Positions 49,681 to 55,196 of a stretch of 55,196 nt of DNA are shown in pieces (within the stretch, counting starts at the first letter, position 1; every line of letters starts with the position of its first letter). A model generated the notes under the pieces. The model searched no databases and was not told the origin of the DNA. It saw nothing but the letters and a program-made list of their open reading frames with translations. Source of the stretch: Methylomonas sp. 11b (lineage in GTDB: Bacteria > Pseudomonadota > Gammaproteobacteria > Methylococcales > Methylomonadaceae); the NCBI RefSeq assembly GCF_000515215.1, contig NZ_KI911557.1, positions 2,172,505 to 2,227,700 of the forward strand, given 5' to 3'. The position numbers and the translations under genes were made by a program.

Positions 49681-51435
49681 ATGCTCATGAAATCACTGTT
49701 TTTTTTTGAACTATTCTGTTCTAAAACCGCTGTTGCGCGATGGAACAAACGGCAATCCCTAACCGCAAGTTCGCTAGTGACTTTGCTGCTGGCGTCGCCA
49801 CTCGCGGCAGGCGTGGAATTCGCGAGCGGCACATTCAATCTAACCGGCTCCGGCACTGGGTCGGTCGGCTACCTGCCCTTTTCGCTGACACAGACCACGC
49901 TGGTCGATATTGCCACCAGCGGCCCGACAACAGATCCCTATATTTTCCTGTTGAGCGGCACCGGCAACTTTACCAGCCTCTCCGTGCTCACTCAGGACGA
50001 CGACGGCTGTAACCAAATAGACTGCGGCGCGGCGGGCGTTTCTCCGAATTTTAACTCGTTGATTAACGACTACCCCTTGAGTCCCGGCAGCTATACGGTC
50101 GCGCTGGCAAACTACCCGTTTGGGTCAGCCGACGCCATCGCGGGTTCCAATATAAACAGCGACACGGGCAATGTGTTACTGATAGTCGGCGACTCGGGAC
50201 TGATCATTCCCGGCACCGGCACCGGCTCGGGCAGTGCGAGATTGATTAGCTATGCCGGCAGCGGCGGCGCAGTCATTTCCCAATCGCAAATTATCGAATC
50301 CACCTCTAATGCCAGCGCCACGTCCCTGGCAATCAACAGCTTATGCGCTTCACCCACCAGCTCCACGGTCATTAGCGACTGCGCCAGAATCGCCAGCCTA
50401 GGCACCGCAGCAAAAGCCGACGTTATCGATCAGATCACCCCGGAAGAGATCAATACGATTGCAGCCACCACCGTTGCCACCTCCCGCGCGAATTTCAGTA
50501 GCGTAATGGATCGCATCGCCACCTTGCGCGCCGGTAATGCGGGCGGCATCAACCTGGGCGGCACCAAAATTGGCGGCGCCAGCGGCGATGAGCTGCCGGA
50601 AATATTCCAACGCCTGGGCCTATACGGCAACATCGACGGCAGTTTTGGTAGCCGGAACCGCTCCGCCAACGAACAGGGTTACAGCTTCGACAACCAAGGA
50701 GTCACGGTCGGAGCGGATTATGCGGTCACCGATAATTTTTTTGTGGGTCTGGCCTTTAATAACGCGCACAACAAAGCCGATTTCAGCAACCGCGCCGGCC
50801 AGCTCTACACAGCAGCCTATACCGGCTCGCTATACAGCACTGTGAATATTCAGGATTTCTATATCGACGCGCTGGCCAGCGTTGGCGGCATCGATTACGA
50901 ATCCGAGCGGGCCATGAGTTTTTTCAACACCTCAGCAAAAGGCAGCACCTCAGGCATGCAGTATGCCTCCAGCTTGGGCGCTGGTTATAACTACCACATC
51001 GACAAGGTGGTGGTCGGGCCATATATCGGTTTCGACTACGCCAAAACCGAAGTGGACGGCTATCGGGAATCCGGCGGCGCCAGTTTCGGCACCAGCTACG
51101 GCAAACAAAACATAGAATCCATGCTGACCAAAGCCGGCGCCAGGGCTTCCTATGCCTGGAGCTTGCCTTGGGGCGTCATCGTGCCGCAAGTCAATGCCGA
51201 ATGGGTACATGAATCCAGTTATAACGCCCAAGTCAGCGTCGTACGCTTCGTGCAAAACAATGCCGGCTTTAACATCCGCTCCGACAATCCGGACCGCGAT
51301 TTTATGCAACTGGGATTCAACGTGGCTGGCCAATTTGCCGATGGCATGTCGGCTTTCGTGGCCTACAACACCATCATCGACCGGGAAAACGTTTCAAACC
51401 ACGCGTTTTCCAGCGGTCTGCGGCTGTCGTTTTAA
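49681..51435 (+). CDS. Autotransporter with DVUA0089-like passenger
   Basis: The protein has 584 residues from ATG 49681, though 49687 is possible. A long signal peptide of about 43 residues has a basic N-part and then TASSLVTLLLASPLAAG, resembling extended Type V signal sequences. The passenger begins with a DVUA0089-type unit, FNLTGSGTGSVGYLPFSLTQ, with DDDGCNQIDCG, and a Gly/Ser-rich part. A helix (about residues 240-280) leads to a C-terminal beta-barrel (about 310-584) with GVTVGADYAVTDNFFVG and final LRLSF, ending in the Phe needed by BAM. The passenger is short. Next to a hydrolase lipoprotein. Confidence 0.85.
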   Translation: MLMKSLFFFELFCSKTAVARWNKRQSLTASSLVTLLLASPLAAGVEFASGTFNLTGSGTGSVGYLPFSLTQTTLVDIATSGPTTDPYIFLLSGTGNFTSLSVLTQDDDGCNQIDCGAAGVSPNFNSLINDYPLSPGSYTVALANYPFGSADAIAGSNINSDTGNVLLIVGDSGLIIPGTGTGSGSARLISYAGSGGAVISQSQIIESTSNASATSLAINSLCASPTSSTVISDCARIASLGTAAKADVIDQITPEEINTIAATTVATSRANFSSVMDRIATLRAGNAGGINLGGTKIGGASGDELPEIFQRLGLYGNIDGSFGSRNRSANEQGYSFDNQGVTVGADYAVTDNFFVGLAFNNAHNKADFSNRAGQLYTAAYTGSLYSTVNIQDFYIDALASVGGIDYESERAMSFFNTSAKGSTSGMQYASSLGAGYNYHIDKVVVGPYIGFDYAKTEVDGYRESGGASFGTSYGKQNIESMLTKAGARASYAWSLPWGVIVPQVNAEWVHESSYNAQVSVVRFVQNNAGFNIRSDNPDRDFMQLGFNVAGQFADGMSAFVAYNTIIDRENVSNHAFSSGLRLSF

Positions 51436-51543
51436 AACAATCCAGCCATTTAATAATCCGGGTCGATTGTCAATCGACCGCGCACCAGGACCACGCTGCA
51501 AACCTCGCCAGCAGCGTGGTCTATTTCAAATCGCATTTTCCTC

Positions 51544-52356
51544 ATGCCTGTCAAGCAACTACATTTGCTGATTAAACTGGGGCTGCTGCTTTTCCTGACA
51601 GCTTGCAGTACACCGGCGATGCGCCTGTATGAGCAAGCCACGGCGTTCGGCTTTCAGGCCTTAGAATCTGAAGCCGCCGGATTCAAACTGACATCTTTTA
51701 CCCGTTTACCACCATCCGCCGCTAAACGCCTGCATGTTTATCTTGAAGGTGACGGCCGCCCTTGGGAACGTGGACTGTTTCCGGCCGCCGACCCGACTAC
51801 CCGCACCTCCACCGCTCTGTCATTAATGGCTTCCGACCCCGAGCCGGCTTTGTACCTGGGACGGCCATGCTACAACGGCCACGCCGGCGACTCCGGCTGC
51901 TCGCAAAGCTTGTGGACCGGCGCCCGCTACGGCGAACGCGTGGTAGCGGCTATCACCCAAGCACTAACAGAGTTCTGCACACTAAAAGGTTACCGGGAAG
52001 TGGTATTGATCGGCCACAGCGGCGGGGGCACGCTGGCGCTACTGATAGCCGAGCGCTTGCCGCAAACGGTCGCCGTAGTGACGCTGGCGGGAAATTACGA
52101 CATCGATATCTGGGCCGATCATCACGGCTATCAGCGCTTGAGCGACTCGCTAAACCCGGCTACGCGCGCCGTCAAACCCGGCATTGCGGAATGGCACCTG
52201 CTGGGGCAGCGCGATAACAACATTCTGCCGGCATTATTCCAACAAGCCTTACAGCAACGTCCCAACAGCAACGTGCAAATCGTCGATGCCGATCACGGCC
52301 ATGGCTGGCAAGCCATTTGGCCGCAAATGTTAAAACGCCTGGACCACCTGCCCTAG
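51544..52356 (+). CDS. Alpha/beta-hydrolase lipoprotein
   Basis: The protein has 270 residues. Signal ends at lipobox LTAC (Cys21), with Ser after Cys favouring the outer membrane. Catalytic Ser in GHSGGGTLAL (about 157-166), probable Asp in LGQRDNN and His in DADHGHGW near the end. A DGRPW stretch is seen near the oxyanion hole. Substrate unknown. It starts 109 bp after the autotransporter. Confidence 0.85.
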   Translation: MPVKQLHLLIKLGLLLFLTACSTPAMRLYEQATAFGFQALESEAAGFKLTSFTRLPPSAAKRLHVYLEGDGRPWERGLFPAADPTTRTSTALSLMASDPEPALYLGRPCYNGHAGDSGCSQSLWTGARYGERVVAAITQALTEFCTLKGYREVVLIGHSGGGTLALLIAERLPQTVAVVTLAGNYDIDIWADHHGYQRLSDSLNPATRAVKPGIAEWHLLGQRDNNILPALFQQALQQRPNSNVQIVDADHGHGWQAIWPQMLKRLDHLP

Positions 52357-52424
52357 TCATTTGCGGGCTAGCGGATTTCTGCTATGGTTGGCGGATAAAA
52401 CCATTCATTCGAAGGCGGCACCCC

Positions 52425-54686
52425 ATGGCTACACAAAGAGTATTGAACCGTACGCTGGCATTGGCAATTGGCGGCATTTTAATGTCCGCCTGCGCCCGCG
52501 ACGTCAGCCAGGAAGAAATGGCCAAGGCTACCGAAGGTTATATAGTGGCCGACACCAGTAAACTGTTTGTAGTCGATTGCTTGCTGCCCGGACAGGTACG
52601 CAAGCTCGGCTCGCAGATGACCTATCTCAGTGCCCGCCGCCCGATTCGGACTACCGCCGCCGATTGCGAAGTACGCGGCGGCGAATATGTCGCATATGAT
52701 CGCGCCAACTACGCCAGCGCCTTAAATATCTGGCTACCCAAAGCCCAGGAAGGCGACGCCGCCGCCCAACTGTATGTCGGCGAGATTTTCGAAAAAGGCC
52801 TAGGCACGCAAGCCGACTATAAAGCCGCCGCGCAGTGGTACGAAAAAGCCGCCAACCAAGGCAACGCTCAAGCACAGTTGAACTTGGGCCATCTCTATGA
52901 AAAAGGGCTGGGCGTTACAGAAGACAAGGAAGCCGCGTTGCGTTGGTATCGCAAATCGGCCGGCCTGGAGGACGCCGGCATCCAGTTCGCCCCCGCCGTG
53001 AATGCCCAAGCCATCGCCAATAGCGAAGAATTAGCGACACTGCGCAGCGAAGTAGCCGAATCACGCCGCGAAGCAGAACAACTGCGAGAGCAATTGCAAA
53101 GCACCCGTCAGCAAACCCTGGATCAACAGGACAGTTTGCGTAAGGCTCAAGATGAATTGGAAGCCTTGCGTAACAAACTACAACAACAAAAATCCGTTAC
53201 GCCTAGCGGCTCCAGCGACATTGAATCGCTGGAAAAGCAATTGCACGAAAAAGAAAGCCAGTTAAAAGACCAGCAAGCCAAATTGGGCAGTCTGACACAG
53301 TCGCTCAGCCAGGAAAGACAACGCATGAAACGCGAACTGGAAGCGGCGCGCCAGCAAAGCCCCAGTGCGAAAGCCGCTGAAAGCAAAACCAACGACATCG
53401 AGAACAAGCTCAACGAAAAAATCGAAACCTATCAAAAACAATCAGCGGAACTGACCGGCTGGCTAACCTCATCGGACAAACTGGACAGAAACCAAATAGA
53501 TTTGCGCAAGCAGGCCTTACAACAGCAAGCCAAGGAAATTGCCGCGCTAAAAGAAAAATTGCAACAACAATCATCCAACGTGGTGGCATCGGGCAACGGT
53601 CCGAATATCGAATTACTGGAACCCGCCGTCACCGTCACCCGGGGTATTCCCAGCATCCAGTTTGGCTTGGGCGAAAGCAGCAAACGTATCGTCGGCAAAA
53701 TCGACGCAGCGACCGGCTTGAGCCGTTTATTGTTGAACGACAAAGCGATAAAAGTCGATGCCAACGGCCGCTTTGAAACCGATGTTAGTTTAAAAGGCGA
53801 CGAAACCTTGGTGCGCATCGTCGCTACCGACAAACGCAATCAAAGCAGCGATTTAAGCCTGCGCCTGCTGGCGTCCGGCAATGCGGCCGAGGCAGTGTTT
53901 CCGAGCAGCAACGGCAGCGAATTGAAACGCTCCGGCGATATTCAGTTCGGCAAATTCTATGCAATCATCATCGGCAATAACGAATACGGCGCCTATCCTT
54001 CGTTGAAAACGCCGATTGCTGATGCGAAAAGTCTGGAAGTGCTATTACGCGAACGCTACGGTTTCAAAACCAAATTGCTGATCAATGCCAATCGCCACAC
54101 GATCATGTCCGCGTTTAACGAACTGAATCAAAAACTCACCGAACAAGATAATTTACTGGTCTATTACGCCGGCCACGGCGAGATAGACAAGAAAAGTCAG
54201 ACCGCCTATTGGCTGCCGGTCGATTCGGAAACCGGCAATAGCGCCAACTGGATTTCCAGTCAAAGCATCACCGAGTTTTTGAGCATCATGCCGGCCAAAC
54301 ATATTATGGTGGTGGCCGATTCCTGCTACTCCGGCGCACTGACAGGTTCGGCTGTAGCAAAATTGCCGGAAGGCATGGACGACGCGAAGCGCGAACGTTG
54401 GTTAAAGGCGATGAATAGCCGCAAAGCCCGCACCGTGCTGACTTCCGGCGGCGTGAAACCGGTTATGGATCAAGGCGGCGGCGACCATTCGGTGTTTGCC
54501 AATGCATTTTTGAAAGTATTGCGCGGTAACAAACGGATTATCGAGGACTACGACATCTTCCGGGATGTGGCCAATCAAGTAAGAGCGTCGGCGGCGCGCG
54601 GCGGTTTTGAACAAATGCCGCAATACGCCCCCTTACAGCATGCCGGCCACGAAGGCAGCCCGTTCTTTTTTGTGCCGGAAGTTTAG
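52425..54686 (+). CDS. Sel1-repeat / coiled-coil / caspase-like lipoprotein
   Basis: The protein has 753 residues from ATG 52425 (upstream frame to 52317 overlaps the hydrolase gene and lacks the signal). Lipobox at LMSAC (Cys23). Order: two or more Sel1 repeats (about 100-185; AAAQLYVGEIFEKGLG and AQAQLNLGHLYEKGLG), a long coiled coil (about 200-400), an Ig/beta-like part (about 405-490), then a caspase (C14) domain (about 500-750). Catalytic dyad is His584 in YYAGHGE and Cys634 in ADSCYSG. No partner protein recognised. Likely outer-membrane attached, facing periplasm. Confidence 0.88.
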   Translation: MATQRVLNRTLALAIGGILMSACARDVSQEEMAKATEGYIVADTSKLFVVDCLLPGQVRKLGSQMTYLSARRPIRTTAADCEVRGGEYVAYDRANYASALNIWLPKAQEGDAAAQLYVGEIFEKGLGTQADYKAAAQWYEKAANQGNAQAQLNLGHLYEKGLGVTEDKEAALRWYRKSAGLEDAGIQFAPAVNAQAIANSEELATLRSEVAESRREAEQLREQLQSTRQQTLDQQDSLRKAQDELEALRNKLQQQKSVTPSGSSDIESLEKQLHEKESQLKDQQAKLGSLTQSLSQERQRMKRELEAARQQSPSAKAAESKTNDIENKLNEKIETYQKQSAELTGWLTSSDKLDRNQIDLRKQALQQQAKEIAALKEKLQQQSSNVVASGNGPNIELLEPAVTVTRGIPSIQFGLGESSKRIVGKIDAATGLSRLLLNDKAIKVDANGRFETDVSLKGDETLVRIVATDKRNQSSDLSLRLLASGNAAEAVFPSSNGSELKRSGDIQFGKFYAIIIGNNEYGAYPSLKTPIADAKSLEVLLRERYGFKTKLLINANRHTIMSAFNELNQKLTEQDNLLVYYAGHGEIDKKSQTAYWLPVDSETGNSANWISSQSITEFLSIMPAKHIMVVADSCYSGALTGSAVAKLPEGMDDAKRERWLKAMNSRKARTVLTSGGVKPVMDQGGGDHSVFANAFLKVLRGNKRIIEDYDIFRDVANQVRASAARGGFEQMPQYAPLQHAGHEGSPFFFVPEV

Positions 54687-54728
54687 ACAGCTTGGTTATT
54701 CAGATTCCCCCCCTTGTTTCGATGATTG

Positions 54729-54759
54729 CTCGGCTACCTATTTAGATAGGGTGGCCGAG
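54729..54759. terminator. Hairpin between caspase gene and group II intron
   Basis: CTCGGCTACCTAT pairs with ATAGGGTGGCCGAG over 13 positions with a bulge and a short loop, 43 bp after the caspase gene stop. No T-run. Confidence 0.4.
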
Positions 54760-54866
54760 AAGAGAACAAAGTCTTGGGTAAGAAGCGAATTGTAACTAAC
54801 GGTAGAGTCGAGATGTGGCGCGGTAGCATTAGATTTGGCTTGCTGTTGCCGTCCCTTTCGTTTGAC

Positions 54867-55196
54867 GGTGTCCTAATAGCCTTGCCTTAACCCCGTTTCC
54901 ACACCCCGCTCATCGAACCGGACTGGCAGATTTCCCGCATCCGGCTCTCGGACAAAATATCACGCGTTCGCCCACGGTTCGTCACACCCCAAGCGGCTTA
55001 GGCGTATCAAACCAAGAGTCTGATAGAGGTACGGAAGTGGATAGCCTCCGCCTGATCGCTTTCTTACCTTATACTTGTTGCGTAACCACCGACGCAACCG
55101 CGCTGCCGTGTAATTATCCAGCGCACGATAGGCGCGATTGAAGGTTCCTACCTTAAAATAGTTTGCCCAACCGCGTAGCATGCGATTCAATTTATA
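54867..55196 (-). mobile_element. Group II intron, 3' portion
   Basis: Minus strand. Behind the maturase end, domain V lies at 54915-54947 (GAGCCGGATGCGGGAAA, then the pairing arm ending in GGTTC). The last region, 54867-54905, has GGTGT facing ACACC, fitting domain VI. The exact 3' end is not set. The 5' part lies outside the window. Confidence 0.75.
54960..55196 (-). CDS. Group II intron reverse transcriptase/maturase, C-terminal part
   Basis: The last 78 codons of the intron-encoded protein, open to the right edge. It shows the maturase X-domain: [31 protein letters not shown] and the [11 protein letters not shown] end. The reverse transcriptase part is outside the window, so intactness is unknown. 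Confidence 0.88.
   Translation of the reverse strand, partial: YKLNRMLRGWANYFKVGTFNRAYRALDNYTAARLRRWLRNKYKVRKRSGGGYPLPYLYQTLGLIRLSRLGCDEPWANA

Noticed and set aside
54729..54759. Hairpin as the target terminator of a group IIC intron
   Set aside because: It lies on the 3' side of the intron, while class C introns use hairpins on the 5' side.

Overview
The window looks like chromosomal DNA of a gammaproteobacterial type I methanotroph, most like Methylomonas or a close relative. This rests on gene content, not on a search: a formaldehyde-activating-enzyme homologue, a complete hopanoid operon built on a one-enzyme squalene synthase, a cytochrome P460, draT/draG (control of nitrogenase) and gammaproteobacterial housekeeping order (fabF-pabC-mltG-tmk-holB-pilZ-tatD). 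Both ends are mobile DNA: an IS110-family transposase on the left and the 3' end of a group II intron on the right.

Layout. 1-~760: end of an IS110 element, with a non-coding stretch that folds like a bridge RNA. 859-5413: single genes (DUF4336, PPOX flavoprotein, Fae homologue, cytochrome P460, CvfB-like S1 protein, membrane protein). 5463-7352: parE. 7586-9673: a secreted gp19-fold (phage tail tube) protein and an AT-rich remnant of a filamentous prophage (DUF2523 and a broken zot). 9820-13445: xseB-ispA-dxs-apt, isoprenoid precursor supply. 13488-16299 (minus): mlaA, mlaC/hpnM, hpnH. 16724-25825 (plus): squalene synthase, shc, hpnG, hpnO, copC, copD and a second dxs. 25953-29855: gloB, a GT2, rlmG, a candidate small RNA, tatD. 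29903-36403 (minus): pilZ, holB, tmk, mltG, pabC, fabF, acpP and a MaoC-like protein. 36575-39973: VIT1/CCC1 transporter, draG, draT, aqpZ. 40013-43215: palindromic repeats, DUF3616, two AT-richer small genes (one DUF6228) and an anchored SH3-like protein. 43266-43553: tRNA-Gly, tRNA-Cys, tRNA-Gly. 43679-54686: a 1308-residue FAD/Fe-S oxidoreductase, a membrane-tethered Ser/Thr kinase, an autotransporter, an alpha/beta-hydrolase lipoprotein and a Sel1/coiled-coil/caspase lipoprotein.

How the genes work together. The hopanoid region is nearly self-contained: DXS and IspA feed farnesyl diphosphate to squalene synthase; SHC cyclises squalene; HpnH adds the adenosyl group; HpnG removes adenine; HpnO aminates the side chain; MlaA/MlaC family proteins nearby may move lipid between membranes. 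Two features stand out. The operon carries copC-copD between hpnO and its own dxs. The two dxs genes, about 12.9 kb apart, share a core of about 1.09 kb that I see as identical base for base, while their ends differ, which points to recent gene conversion or duplication.

The best candidates for something undescribed are the 47.7-54.7 kb surface/signalling block (kinase, autotransporter, hydrolase lipoprotein, caspase lipoprotein), the copper-linked hopanoid operon, the Fae homologue lacking the conserved N-terminal histidine, and the candidate small RNA at about 28970-29056. All readings were made by eye; no database search or folding program was run.
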